A stretch of 64,000 nucleotides of DNA from Bacteroidota bacterium (GCA_016722525.1 JADKJB010000032.1:1-64000), one strand, 5' to 3'; positions 11,040 to 23,208 are shown, numbered from the stretch's first letter. Notes: generated by a model from the sequence alone, not told the origin. Made by a program: numbers and translations.

Positions 11040-11456
11040 ATGATGTTGAAAAAAGGTTCCAAAATTTATAGTATCATCAATAATAAATGCCCGAGGTGTC
11101 ATACTGGTGATTTTTTTGTCTTTCCTAATGCTTACGATCTTTCGAGTTTTTCTAAAATGCATAAGGAATGCCCTGTTTGTAAATTGACCTATGAGCCTGA
11201 ACCCGGTTATTATTTTGGTGCCATGTATGTGAGTTATGCCATTAATGTGGCAGTATTTGTGGCTGTTTGGGTAGCTTGTGCTGTATTATTCGAAGACCTG
11301 AACGTATGGTACCAGGTACTCGCAAGTGTGGTATTAGGTTTGGTATTAACCCCTGTCACTTTCCGTTATGCAAGGTTGGGATGGATCAATTTTTTTGTGA
11401 GATATGATAGCTCTGCAAACACCAACAATAAAGTGCCGGCTATTACTTCACAATAA
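11040..11456 (+). CDS. DUF983 family membrane protein with zinc-ribbon motif
   Basis: A 138-residue protein. The N-terminal cysteine pairs CPRC (residues ~18-21) and CPVC (residues ~46-49) form a probable zinc ribbon. After the family motif EPGYYFGAMYVSYAINV come two hydrophobic membrane segments (YVSYAINVAVFVAVWVACAV and VLASVVLGLVLTPVTF). DUF983 proteins are small inner-membrane proteins of unknown biochemical role. It stands alone on this strand. Its 3' end overlaps the convergent LRR gene by 14 bp. Confidence 0.88.
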   Translation: MMLKKGSKIYSIINNKCPRCHTGDFFVFPNAYDLSSFSKMHKECPVCKLTYEPEPGYYFGAMYVSYAINVAVFVAVWVACAVLFEDLNVWYQVLASVVLGLVLTPVTFRYARLGWINFFVRYDSSANTNNKVPAITSQ

Positions 11457-12179
11457 TTCTTAAACGGGAATTTCCTCTGCCAATTTCATAAGGCACTACC
11501 TGGTAGGAGGAGATATATAGGATTTCAAGTCGATTCAATAACCCTATGGATGCAGGTAAATTAAAGTTTTCGCCACAGCCTGCCACATCCAACTCTATGA
11601 GCGAACTTAACTCGCCAATGAATGCAGGTAGTTGCTCTAAAAGATGGTTTTTGCCAATGTAAAGTGCTCTCAGATTTTTAATTTAGCCATCGATTCCGGT
11701 AATTCCTCCAAATCGTTATCATTCAAATACAGGTACTCTAGTTTCGACAAGTTTCCTATATCTGAAGGAAGTCGTTTTAACTTGTTATTTCTGAGATCTA
11801 ACTCTACCAGTTCCGACAACTCAGAAAGTTCATTCGGTACTGATTCCAGTCTGTTGAAACGAAGATTTAATTTGCGTAAGCGCTTCAAGCTACCAATTTC
11901 AGGGGCCACAAACAGGAGGCGGTTCGATTGAAATGAAAGCTCCTCCAAACGATTTAAATTGCCCAGGAAAGGAGGGACGCTATCAATTTTATTTCTGAAG
12001 AGATTTAATTTTTCCAAATTCTCCATTTTGCTGACTTCGAATGGTACTTGAGTGAGTCCCGCGTTGGTGAGTTTTAAGTTGCGTAAATTTTCAGGAGTAG
12101 TATGCAGCGATTGCAATTTCCCGGCCGTATTGCAGGCCCCTAAAAGAATTGTTACTAAAACACAGAGCAATTTTTTCAT
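11443..12179 (-). CDS. Leucine-rich-repeat lipoprotein (one frameshift)
   Basis: The N-terminus MKKLLCVLVTILLGACNTAG has a lipobox (LGAC), so the product is probably an outer-membrane or periplasmic lipoprotein. About eight LRR units of ~23 residues follow, such as LEKLNLFRNKIDSVPPFLGNL and LVELDLRNNKLKRLPSDIG (each cited in part). The frame breaks at the A-run at 11675-11679. Adding one A gives KLKNLRALYIGKN, a perfect LRR, and reading continues to a stop at 11443. The full length is about 245 residues. LRR proteins of this type act in protein-protein contacts; the partner is unknown. Confidence 0.78.
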
Positions 12180-12283
12180 GGCAACTAAGATAATGTATTT
12201 TTTTAAGCAACTTTGCGGTGTTCGATTTTGCTCCTTGCCGCTTTAGCCTGTGAAAACATACGAACATGAAAAAATAAACTGCT

Positions 12284-14081
12284 TTGCATCCTTTACAATA
12301 TCTCAACAAATACTTTTATAAGTACCGTGGCCGGATGGTGGCCGGAATGCTTTTGTGGCAATTTCTAATATTTTGGAATTATTCCTGCAAAACTTATTCG
12401 CTATGCACTCGACGAAACCGATGCACAAATTGGCTGGTACCGACTCACCAAAGGGTTTGCTGTAAGTGATGATTTCTATAGTATAATTTCTTTCAACTTA
12501 TTGGTTTTTGTTGGTCTGGTGCTTCTTGTGGCTCTGCTTAAAGGAATATTTATGTTTTTTATGAGACAAACAATTATTGTGGTATCGAGATACATTGAAT
12601 ATGATCTGAAAAATGAAATTTATAAACAGTACCAGCGGCTAGATCAGAATTTTTATTCTACCAACAACACCGGCGACCTCATGAATAGAATTAGTGAAGA
12701 TGTAAGCAGAGTGCGCATGTATGTGGGTCCGGCTGTGATGTACACGGTCAATCTTGTTGTGATGTTTATTTTGGTGATTTGGGCTATGGTGCAGGTAAAT
12801 CTCGAACTTACCCTTTATACGTTGTTGCCTTTGCCCGTTCTTTCTTTTGTTATTTACTCTGTGGAGGAAATTATTAATCGTAAAAGTGAAAAAGTGCAGC
12901 AACGATTATCCGATTTATCCACTTTCGTTCAGGAAGCCTTTTCAGGGATAAGGGTGCTTAAAGCCTTTGTTAGAGAGGCTCACAGCGATGAGCAATTCAC
13001 CAAGCAATCCAATGAATACAAAAAAGCTTCGATGGAACTGGTTAAAGTAAATGCGCTGTTTTTTCCTGCCCTGCTTATTTTGGTTGGCTTAAGTACAATT
13101 ATTACCCTCTATGTTGGTGGCATTAAGGTGATGCAAGGTGCTATTACTATTGGTAACGTGGCCGAATTTGTTATCTACGTGAACATGCTGACCTGGCCGG
13201 TGGCTTCGCTCGGTTGGGTGGTGTCACTGGTGCAACGTGCCGCCGCTTCTCAGCAAAGAATAAATGAATTTTTGCTCATAAATCCTGCCATCGTTTCAGG
13301 TAGTAATCAGCCTTTTGATGTAAAAGGAGCTATTGAATTTGAACATGTAAGTTTTTCCTTTCCGGGAAGTACTACCACTGTTCTGAACGATATCAGTTTT
13401 AAAATTCAACCCGGTCAATCGCTTGCCATTACCGGCAGAACAGGTTCGGGAAAGTCAACTGTGGCAGCTTTACTCGTAAGGCTTTATGATCCTACATCCG
13501 GTACCGTTACCGTTGATGGGTTCGATATTAAAAATGCCAACCTCGATGCCCTGCGTGCTCAAACCGGATTTGTTCCTCAAGAGGTTTTCTTATTTAGTGA
13601 TACCATTGCCAATAATATTGCATTTGGTATTCCTGAAAAAATGCGGCAGGAAGAGAGAATTGCACGCATATCACAAGCCGCCTCCGATGCGGCCATCCTC
13701 GATAATATTATGGAGTTCCCTAATCAACTCGAAACCATGGTAGGGGAAAGGGGTATTACGCTTTCGGGTGGACAAAAGCAACGCATTTCTATTGCCAGAG
13801 CCATCATACGGAACCCCGCGATTCTGGTGTTCGACGATTGTCTCTCTGCAGTGGATACCCGTACCGAAGAAACTATTCTTGCGAACCTCCAACGAATTAT
13901 GAAAGGACGAACAACAGTTATTATCAGCCATCGCGCTTCATCTGTGAAAGATGCCGATCATATTATTGTTCTCGATCAGGGTAGCATCGCTGAACAAGGA
14001 AATCACGCTTTTTTAATTTCGAAAAAAGGCCTGTATGCCGAAATGATTGAAAAACAAAGTATGGAGGAGGAAATTATTTAA
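12284..14081 (+). CDS. ABC exporter, fused membrane and ATPase domains (MsbA/LmrA type, two frameshifts)
   Basis: The protein has an N-terminal six-helix transmembrane domain (to residue ~330) and a C-terminal nucleotide-binding domain. Walker A is GRTGSGKST, the Q-loop VPQEVFLF, the signature LSGGQKQRISIARA, and Walker B ILVFDD followed by a D-loop SAVDT and the switch histidine in IISHR. The two breaks are missing T bases in T-runs at 12351-12354 and 12371-12374. Corrected, the start reads MLFVAISNIFGIIPAKLIRYAL. The annotated start is TTG at 12284; an ATG at 12266 is in frame but followed by TAA. Half-transporters of this kind form homo- or heterodimers exporting lipids or drugs; the substrate cannot be told here. 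Confidence 0.88.
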
Positions 14082-14363
14082 ATCCGATTTTGCACCTCAT
14101 GTATACCTGCTTTTTTGTGCAGTTCACTTCAGTGAAAATAATTTTTGCAGCCATTTTTGGTTTAAATAATTGTTAAATGTTTGAATGTTATCAGGATGCT
14201 TTTTTATGCTGAATTGCTAATTTTATTCTTAAACCACCAAATAAATGATTAATAATCAAATATATATATTAATTCAGCGCCAACCTGATTTTTGGCACAA
14301 AAGTTTTTTGTTGTAACTCTTTTTCTATATTTCACACTAGATTTAGTGATTTCAGATTTTCCC

Positions 14364-14395
14364 TTGACTCGTATTGATATTTTACACTATTTTTG
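14364..14395 (+). promoter_or_regulatory. Probable promoter of the giant protease/adhesin gene
   Basis: TTG (14364-14366), 21 bases, then TATTTTTG (14388-14395), fits the Bacteroidota consensus. A run of ten C lies between it and the ATG at 14449. The rest of the 14082-14363 gap is AT-rich and shows nothing else. Confidence 0.55.
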
Positions 14396-14432
14396 ATATA
14401 CCCCGAATTGTGTAAAATTTAACTTTCTTTAA

Positions 14433-14442
14433 CCCCCCCCCC
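14433..14442 (+). repeat. Poly-C tract (C10) in the 5' leader of the giant surface protein
   Basis: Ten consecutive C bases end six bases before the start codon at 14449, downstream of the probable promoter. Such a tract in an AT-rich leader could slip in replication. It is also the kind of run most easily miscounted in sequencing. Confidence 0.6.
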
Positions 14443-14448
14443 TACAAA

Positions 14449-17400
14449 ATGAAAATTTTGAACAATGGTATGAAAAATACCAAGAATTTAGAAGTGTCAA
14501 AAAGCACTTGAATTTCTTTAATTTAGCTACAGTTGGTCTCTTGTTTTTATTGATTCCTCTCAGCGGTCAAACACAAAACCTGCCCATCACCGATTTCGTC
14601 CTGTTTGGTGGCAATGGTACATCACCTGCAGGTGCTACGGTTCCTGCAAGCCCTGGCTATGTGGTGCAAATCGGATCTTCTTCATCAGTTACCGGTGGAG
14701 CCATAGGTAGTTATGTTTTGGTTTGCACCACCGGTCCTGTTTCTTTAGGCGGAAATGTGAACAGTGGCGGAAAGGTAGCTCTTGCTAACAGCAACACAGT
14801 AACAGGTAAAGTTACTGCGGCTAATTCTGCTAATCTTACAGGTACCATTTTTTCGTCCGGTTCCAGTTCTAATATCAGTGGTAATATTGATGTAAAAGGT
14901 AATGTCGTTGTAAGTGGTGGAACAGTTTCCGGAGCAGTCACGCATCCAACAGGAACAACCTATACGGGTCCATATCCGGTAGGAGGAAATATTATTGGTG
15001 TTCTACTTTACCTGTTCTTCCTGTATTGCCGGCTGTAACTGCATTCCCGGCTTATGGAACCACCAATATCACAACAACCACACTACTACTCCCGGTGCAT
15101 ATAAAAACATTACACTTACCGGTAACAAAACTATTACACTTAATGGTCCCGGTATTTATATATTCAATACCGTTTATAATTCAGGTTCATGCAATACTTT
15201 TAAGTACAACTTTCAAAACAATCCAACAGGTACATTTAAGCTCTATTTTCATGGAAACATGAGCCTTGGAAAGTGTTCTGCTATCATGATCAATGGAGGT
15301 AGCGCCAATCGTATTTATACGGAAACACATGGTAATGGAGTAAGTTGTGGAAATGGAAAACAATCTTTTGTAATTGACAACGGTTCTTCCAGCAATAGCC
15401 CCTCGAAGTGGTTAGGAACAGTTTATGCACCTTATGCAGCTATCAGAATTGGTTCGGGCACCGGAAATAGCACTATTACCGGTGCTTTTTGGAGCGGAAC
15501 ACAAATCGATATTCAATGTAATGTAGCTATCGTTCACGCTCCATTTTCATTCTGTTCTACTCCTAATGCAAATGCCGGGGCAGATAAAGTTATTACCTGT
15601 GCTAATACCTCCGTACAACTGAGTGGTGCTTCAACCACTTCAGGCGTAACTTTTAGTTGGCTGGCTTCAAACGGTGGCAACATTTCGTCGGGTGCAACAA
15701 CTGCAACTCCTACAGTAACATCTGCAGGTACGTATACGCTCACTGTTACCTCCGGTACCTGTACGGCTACCGATGTAACCGTTGTTACTTCCAATTCAAC
15801 ATCCCCCGGTGCTGAGGCAGGTAACACGAATGCACTTACCTGTTCTATTCTTGAATTAACCCTCAATGGCTCTTCTCCAACCGGTGGAGTAAATTATAGC
15901 TGGACCACCTCCGGTACCGGAAATATTGTTTCAGGTGGCACCACAGCAACTCCTGTTATCAATGGTATTGGTACCTATACCTCACAGTTACCAATCCTGT
16001 AAATGGTTGTTCCTCTACCGATTTTGTTGTTATTGAAGAAGGTCCATGTATTTTACCTTATTATAAACCTTGTCCGGGTGGAAAATTTGCAGGCAAAATA
16101 GGATGTGAACTCAGCTCACTGTTCAATAATTATGTGGTAGGTTCTGACACTATCAACGATATTTATTTCTTTGGAGGTGATAGTGTGTACATAGAAATCA
16201 TTTCTATTGAGGGTCAAACCCAAAATCTGAAAAATCTTATTTATCAAACTCCGGGTTTTGGATTAACCGATACCATCCCTAACGGATTAAATCCTTTAAT
16301 TATAACCGGTAAATATCCAATTGCCAATTTAGGAAATCTGATGCTGCCTCCTGTAGTATCTTTAATAAATTATGTCCGTCCCAATTATCCATCAGTGACT
16401 AATAGTGGAGTAGCTGTAACGGCCGGCGACATCGCGCAGGAATCTAACATTGCCCGTACAGGTTTTAATGTGGATGGAAGCGGTGTTAAAGTATGTGTTC
16501 TTTCCGATAGCTATAATACGGTTTCAGGAAATAATGCAGCCACTGATGTTGCTAACGGCGATTTGCCAGGGCAAATGGAACTACTCCTGTTCAGGTTATA
16601 AAAGAATATCCATATGGTGCCAGATCCGATGAAGGTCGTGGTATGTTGCAATTAGTTCATGATATTGCTCCCGGTGCTGAACTGGCTTTCCGTACAGGTG
16701 TAGTGAGTGAAGGTGATTTGGCCGCCGGTGTTATTGAATGCGCCCAGCAAGGTTGTGATGTGATTGTTGATGATATCACTTTCATCACTTCTCCCTTCTT
16801 TCAGGATGGCGTTATTGCCCAAGCTGTTGATTCTGTCACTGCTCTTGGTGTTTCTTATTTTGTTGCTGCCGGAAACTTCGATTCTAAATCTTATTCCGCA
16901 CCTTTTAATCCTTCACCTGCTCCACTTGGACTAAGCGGTCAGGCTCATAATTTTGGTGGTGGCGATAATCTTCAGAGTATTACGCTGCAACCGGGAAATT
17001 ATACAGTGGTGCTGCAGTGGCGCGACTCTATTTATTCATTGGGTCAGACTCAAACCGGAACTCAAAATGATTTTGATATTTATTTAACCAATCAATATGG
17101 TACTCAGTATTTCGGTTTTAACCGGAATAATATTGGCGGTGACCCACTCGAAGTTTTACCTTTTATTGTTCCCGGAACGAATCCGGTGCAAGCTAACTTT
17201 ACAGTTATCAGAGCCAATGGAACGCAGGCTGCCGATATTAAAATTGTAGTGTTCAGAGGCGAACTTTCTTTTGATGAGTTTCCTGCCGGTACCTCTACTA
17301 TTGTAGGACAAGCAAATGCAGAAGGAGCTATTACGCTGGGTGCTGTTAATTATTTTAATACCCCGGCATTTGGTGTCGATCCTCCTACAGTTCAGGATTT

Positions 17401-20400
17401 CTCTTCCCGTGGTGGTACATTCGTGAATGGTGTGGTGAGAAACAAACCTGATTTAATTGCCCCTAACGGAGGAAATACTACAGTGTTTTTATCAGGACCT
17501 AATGTGGATGGTGACCTGTTTCCAAATTTCTTTGGAACATCTGCCGCCGCCCCACACGCTGCTGCTGTTGGTGCATTGTTGAAAAGTGCCAAGCAAAAAT
17601 TCTATGGCCAGGATCTCACTCCTGCCGAAGTTAAATCTATTCTTACCAGTACAGCCATGGATTTAGGTGTCGCCGGGTTCGACTTTAGTACCGGCGCCGG
17701 TTTTATTCAAGCGTTTGATGCTTTGCTAACATTTGCTGCACCTACTCCTGATGCAATTGCCCTGAGCTATGATACTACCATTGTACCGGGATCAGTTCCC
17801 TTTACTTTAATTGTAACCGGCGAGTTTTTTACCACATCTTCTGTTGTTATTTTTAATGGCGATACCCTTCCTACATCGTTCATTAACGGTTCCCAATTAG
17901 GTGTAACTGTGCCTGCATTCTTTGGTAACTATCCTATTTATGTATTTACTCCTCCAATTGTTCCAAATATAAATGATGGTGGAAATTCAGATAGTCTCTA
18001 TTTCTTCACTACAGTTAAAAAATTAATTTCAGTCACAGCTGATAACAAGGTGAAAAAATTCGGCGAACAGCTTCCTGCTTTCACAGCTACTATTCTTGTT
18101 GATGGTGTTCCATTGGCAAATTCCGGTTATGCCTACAATGAGATAGGATTATCTCCATTGGTATTCAATACCCCTGCTACTAACAACAGTAACACCGGAA
18201 TTTATTTTATCAGCGCAACAGCTTCTATCCTCGATCCTGCCTACAGCACGTTCTTTGATTATGAGTTTACCAACGGATTGCTCTCTATCGAAAAAATGCC
18301 GCTGGTAATTACTCCTAACGATACTACCATTACCTATGGGGATGAGATCGATGGCAGGAATCTGGGCTTTACTTACAATTATAATCAATCTAATATTGCC
18401 CTTGCCGATCAGGCTGCTTTCCTCAATAATTTGGTTGCAGATCATCAAACCGATATTGCTGAAGCAGTAGCATTGGTGGATGATAACATTTTCGTCAATC
18501 TGCGTTCTGTAGTAAGTGCTGATATTCTTAATAGAAGCTTCTTAACAAGTTTACGTTCTGTTGTCAGTCTTCGTTCAGTGGTGAGTTTGCGCTCTGTAGT
18601 AAGTGGATTCGAATACGATACTACTAAAATTATTGATATTTCTCCTGCTTCTATATTCGATTATCAGGTGGATTCTGCAAATTCTAATTTGTTTACTGCC
18701 GGACCTCTCAATAACTTGCGTTCTGTGGTGAGTTTACGTTCTGTAGTAAGTGGAACAGCTACTGTTAACCTCAGAAGTGTGGTAAGTGGAAACTCGCTGG
18801 TGAATAGTTCATCCAGTGGTGATACCAGCTCTGCTGACGCAATCATTATTATTGATGAAGAAGATTTTAATGCACCGCCTACCGATACTATTGAGGTGTT
18901 CTTGCCGATCAACCTGATTACCGGTTATAATGTCGGAACCCACCTCATAGCACCTGCGGCATTGTTGTCCTCTAATTTTGAAATCTCTTATGGTTTAGGA
19001 ACTCTTACTGTGAATCCGGCTACACTTACAGTGAAAGCGGATAATAAAAATCCACTTTGTAACAGCCTTTCTGCATACACCTATTCGGTTTCAGGACTTA
19101 AAAACAGTGAAGTTGCAACCGCTGTTATTGCATCGGGACCATCTTATACTATTCTGGATAATCTGAATCAGGTTGTTACCGGAACACCTCCGGCAGGTAC
19201 CTATCAGATTGTTCCTTCCAATGCACAATTAATTGCTCCTTCCAACTATACTTTAGTTTATGAGGCTGGCCAATTAATTCAACCTGCTGTGTTGAGCTTA
19301 ACTGCTACTGCTACTCAACCAGCCTGTTTTGGTTTGTTTGGAAGTGTAACATTGCAGGGAGTAGGAGGTACCGGTGCTTACACTTATGGTGGCGCAGCAG
19401 TATCCAATCTTGGTGCCGGCACATACTCCTACAACGTTACTGATGCTAACGGTTGCACAGCCACTACTTCAGCAATCATCTCTGTGCCTTCCCAGGTAAC
19501 TGCGACTACATCAACCACTAATGCCGGTTGTGTGGCTGCAACGGGATCTGCAACGGTGAATGCTTCAGGTGGCACACCGGGTTATACTTATTTATGGACT
19601 CCGGGCGCTCAAACAACTCCAATAGCTACCAATCTTGCTGCCGGTAATTATACCGTCTTAATTACCGATACAAAAGGTTGTACAAAGGTAGCTTCAGCTA
19701 CTGTTGGTATCACAGGAACTCCATTACCTGCACCGGTTTGGTATGCGAGTGGTTCCAACGATAACAAAACTGTTGGTGTGTGTGGTGGTGGTACTTATGA
19801 TTATGAAATTACTGGTCAAAGCGGAGCACTGAATTACACCTGGTCAGCTCCAGCCGGAAGTGTTATTTCTGATGGAAAAGGTCATACCGGTAATCCACTT
19901 ACTGTTACCGGAACTAATCAGAACGGCGAATTTGAAGTGTTTATCACCCTGCCTTCCGGTTTTATCTCCGGTAACGTTACCGTGTATGGTACCAATGCCT
20001 GTGGAAATAGTCCAACTTCAACGTTGGCTATACGCTCAAAGCCATTGGCTCCTGCCGCCATCACAGGCCCTGTAGTGAATTTGTGTGGAAAAACCGGTCA
20101 AATTTATAGCATTGCTGTAACCGAGCCACCCTTACACATGGACCGTTCCAAGTGGTGTTAGCATTACCAACAATTATGGAACTTCTATTAAAGTTAATTT
20201 CACATATAGCTGCGCCGCTACAGGAAGTATAAAAGTGAAAGCAAATAACGCTTGTGGTTCCAGTGCCTTCACCAATTTGGCATATACTCTTGCACCGGCT
20301 ATTCCCGGAAACATAACAGGTGCTGTTTCGGTTTGTAAAACCCAAACTGCTGTGGTTTATTCCATTGCTGCTGTTTCAGGTGCTACTTCGTATTTGTGGT

Positions 20401-20850
20401 CTGTAACAGGTGGTGCAACAATTGTTGGTAGCTGTACAGGAACTTCTGTTACTATTAAATACACCACATCAAATTCAACTTCAGTTGTTTTATCAGTAAA
20501 ATCTAAAAACAGCTGTAGTGCATACTCTGCGGCTAAAACAATCACCATTGCGGTTAATCCAAATTGTCGTGTTATTAATGATGGTACTATAGTATTGAAA
20601 GATCTTCAGGTATACCCGAATCCTAACATCAGGTAAACTAAATGTTGATTTTTATACAGAAAGTACTACCAATTGTACCTTGAGAGTAGCCGACATGCTT
20701 GGAAATATTCTGATCAACGAATCAGTGGTCTCTGCCGAAGGTGAAAATCAAAAACAATTGGATCTTTCAGTTCTGGCTAAAGGTGTTTATTTCTTCAGCT
20801 TGATTCAAGAGGGTGTGGAAGTTAAAACAATCAGAGTAGCTGTTCAGTAA
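14449..20850 (+). CDS. Giant secreted subtilisin-like protein with MBG, SprB and T9SS type A domains (multiple frameshifts)
   Basis: Read through about seven one-base shifts (near 14500, 15005, 15085, 15980, 16577, 20135 and 20624) this is one protein of ~2130 residues. Order: signal peptide (LFLLIPLSGQTQ); Gly/Ser/Thr-rich beta region to ~360; two PKD-like repeats; a peptidase S8-like domain (~540-1110); MBG-type Ig domains (~1185-1525) with seven inserted LRSVVS hexapeptides; SprB-like repeats (~1620-1750); further Ig-like units; and a T9SS type A domain from ~2047 (VYPNP ... GVYFFSLIQEG). In the protease domain the Asp motif is VCVLSDSYNT and the Ser motif GTSAAAPHAAAVGALL. At the usual His position the text reads SDEGRGMLQLVHDIAPGAE, so Glu may replace His. 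It is probably a surface-anchored or shed protease-adhesin. A strong terminator follows. Confidence 0.8.
18500..18787 (+). repeat. Seven LRSVVS hexapeptide codon repeats within the MBG region
   Basis: In-frame 18-bp units are at 18500-18517, 18551-18568, 18569-18586, 18587-18604, 18716-18733, 18734-18751 and 18770-18787. Every unit encodes exactly LRSVVS. The codons differ between units (CTG/TTA/CTT/TTG/CTC for Leu, CGT/CGC/AGA for Arg), so the peptide rather than the DNA is conserved. Confidence 0.92.
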
Positions 20851-20878
20851 CTAAAGTAATTCACATTTTAATTGCCCT

Positions 20879-20919
20879 AAGGAGGCTGTTTCATGTAGTT
20901 GAAACAGCCTCCTTTTTTT
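20879..20919 (+). terminator. Strong intrinsic terminator after the giant protease gene
   Basis: A 15-bp perfect stem (AAGGAGGCTGTTTCA and its complement) with a 6-nt loop is followed by a run of T. It begins 28 bp after the stop codon at 20850. Confidence 0.9.
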
Positions 20920-21139
20920 GTACTGTTAAAATTGCTTTTAATTGGAATAGTTTCGAATAATTCCAAAATTCAGCAATTTTTACTACTTACAATTTCAATA
21001 CTTATTTTGTTGCTTTTTAATGTTGCTTTGCTTTTTCGTCCTGGACGAATAGAAAGGAACTTAACTGCCGTACATTTTCAGGCACTGTGCTGCTTGCATT
21101 AAATTATTCGTATTTTTAGCCTGAATTTAAAATTTTAGA

Positions 21140-23080
21140 ATGAAGAGGCTGCTATCTTCTTATGTTTTAGTGTTGATGTTCCTGATGGGTTCGGTAAACG
21201 CTCAGGAAGATAGTCTGAAAAAGGCTTTGGGCAGTGCTGTTACCGATTCTGCTCAAACACAGATTTTACTGGAATTGAGTATGTCGCGGTTAGAGGATGA
21301 TCTGGCTAAGGCGGAAGCCTATGCGAAGCAAGCACTGGAAGCAAGTACCAAAGGTAATTTTTTGGAAGGAATTGCTTCTTCCTATCGCTATCTGGGACTG
21401 TCGCAGTTCTATCAGGCTCATTATGGCGATGCTGTTGATAGCTGGCTGAAAAGTCTGGCTATGTACGATTCTATTGGCGATAGAACCAATGTTGCCAGGA
21501 TGTATAGCAACCTGGGAGCTGTTTATGAAAGTCAGAGTGATGATGTGAAAGCATTAGAGTTTAACCTGAAATCGCAAAAAGTAGCTGAAGAAATAAGAGA
21601 TACTTCAAGACTGATGTCGGCCTTAACAAATATAGGTGTGATTTATGGAAAAAAAAGCCAGACCTATGACAAGGCTTTGCAATTCAGTTTTGATGCACTT
21701 AAGTATGCGAAAGAATTGAATAACCTCGAGATGGAAAGTAAAATATCCACTAATATCGGAGAGATTTATTTTAATCAGAACAAGGATACTCTCGCTCTGG
21801 AATACTTCGAAAAATCGGTGAAAGGTTATGAGGGTTCTGAAAATATGACCTCCGCATTATTGAATATTGGAAAAGTATATGCCAGCCGCGGTGATTATAG
21901 CTCAGCTGAAAAATACCAGAAAGAGGCTTTTGCTTTAGCTGAAAAACTCGATCTCAAACGTGATATGGCCACCTCTTTGCTGAGCCCGGAGTACCTATTC
22001 AAAACAAGGTGAAACTACTTTGGCGCTTTCGCTTATGATCGCGCAAGGGTAATTGGCGAATCAATAAAAGTGCCCGAAGAAATGAAACAAGCCTATACCG
22101 GCTTGGCTCGTATTTATGCACAACGAAATGATTTTGTGAATGCATTTAAATACCAGGCACTTCTTACTAACATTAAAGATACGCTGTATAATATTGAGTA
22201 CCAGCAAAAAATGTCTGGTGAGTTGTTCAATTTTGAAATCGGCAAAAAGCAGGATCAAATTACAATCCTGAATAAAGATAAGGAATTGCAGGAAATTGAT
22301 TTGCAAAAACAAAAACTTGCCAAAAATGCTTTTCTGGTTGGTTTGATTTTGATATTAATTATTGCTTTTATTTTGTTTCGAAACTATCGCGTTAAAGTAA
22401 AAGTTAACAAGTTGCTTGATAAGCAAAAAGATGAAATTGAACATCTGTTGTTAAATATTCTTCCTGAAGAAGTGGCCCATGAATTAAAAAAAGACGGACA
22501 CGCAACACCCCGTTCTTATGACAGTGTGTCGGTATTATTTACCGACTTTAAGGGCTTCACTACCATTGCCGAAGGAATGACGCCCATTGATTTGGTAGCT
22601 GAATTAAATGATTTTTTTGTTGCTTTTGATGATATCATTGAAAAAAATAACCTTGAAAAAATTAAAACTATTGGTGATGCCTACATGTGTGCAGGCGGTA
22701 TTCCTACAGCCAACACAACGCATCCTTATGATATCATAAAAGCAGGATTGCAAATTCAGGAGTATATGGAATTGCATAACCGCAAACGTAAAAATTCCGG
22801 CTTGCCGGTTTGGGGCTTACGCGTTGGTGTGCATACCGGTCCCATTACTGCCGGAGTGGTGGGAAAGAAAAAATATGCCTACGATATTTGGGGTAGTGCT
22901 GTAAATATTGCCAGCCGTATGGAAAGTGCCGGTGAAGTTGGGAAAGTAAATATTTCGGAAGCTACCTATGTCCTGGTTAAAGATCGGTTTCAATGCTCGC
23001 ACCGAGGTAAAATATCAGCAAAAAATATTGGCGAAATTGATATGTATTTTGTGGAATCGGAAGCTCTTGTCTTGGGTTGA
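21140..23080 (+). CDS. TPR-containing membrane class III adenylate cyclase (frameshifted in the middle)
   Basis: A signal peptide (MKRLLSSYVLVLMFLMGSVNA) leads a periplasmic region of about seven TPR repeats. Next come a coiled-coil helix, one membrane segment (FLVGLILILIIAFILF) and a cytoplasmic class III cyclase domain. Both metal-binding Asp are present (LFTDFKGFT and KTIGDAYMC). The residues that select ATP, Lys in EKIKTIGD and Asp in YAYDIWGSAVN, and the transition-state Asn/Arg in VNIASRM are also there, so the catalytic set looks complete and specific for cAMP. At least two indels between 21985 and 22040 break the frame; both halves belong to the same architecture. Such proteins couple an extracytoplasmic TPR sensor to cAMP production; the signal is unknown. 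Confidence 0.85.
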
Positions 23081-23208
23081 TGTATTAGCTGGGTGAATTT
23101 TAATTGGAACTTCAAAAGGCATTACAGCAGTTGCAAATTTGAATGCATTTTTTTAATGAATAGTTGGAATCAATTCAATCGATGTGCATCAACAATAAAT
23201 AAAAAAAA

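Noticed and set aside
14123..14136. TTCACT-TC-AGTGAA hairpin after the ABC exporter as a terminator
   Set aside because: The loop is only two bases and the following T-run is weak, so I did not list it.
15534..15866. Minus-strand frame of 110 codons with Val/Ala-rich text
   Set aside because: It is antisense to the Ser/Thr-rich part of the giant protease gene; such composition yields long shadows.
16507..16527. CCGATAGCTAT-like text in the protease gene as a third copy of the palindrome
   Set aside because: Only half of the palindrome is present and it encodes the catalytic SDSYN motif.
18489..18795. Short regularly repeated units that might be taken for a CRISPR array
   Set aside because: The units are in frame, encode LRSVVS with varying codons, and lack unique spacers of constant length.
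20899..21102. Plus-strand frame after the giant protease gene
   Set aside because: It begins inside the terminator stem and its hydrophobic text comes from AT-rich intergenic sequence.
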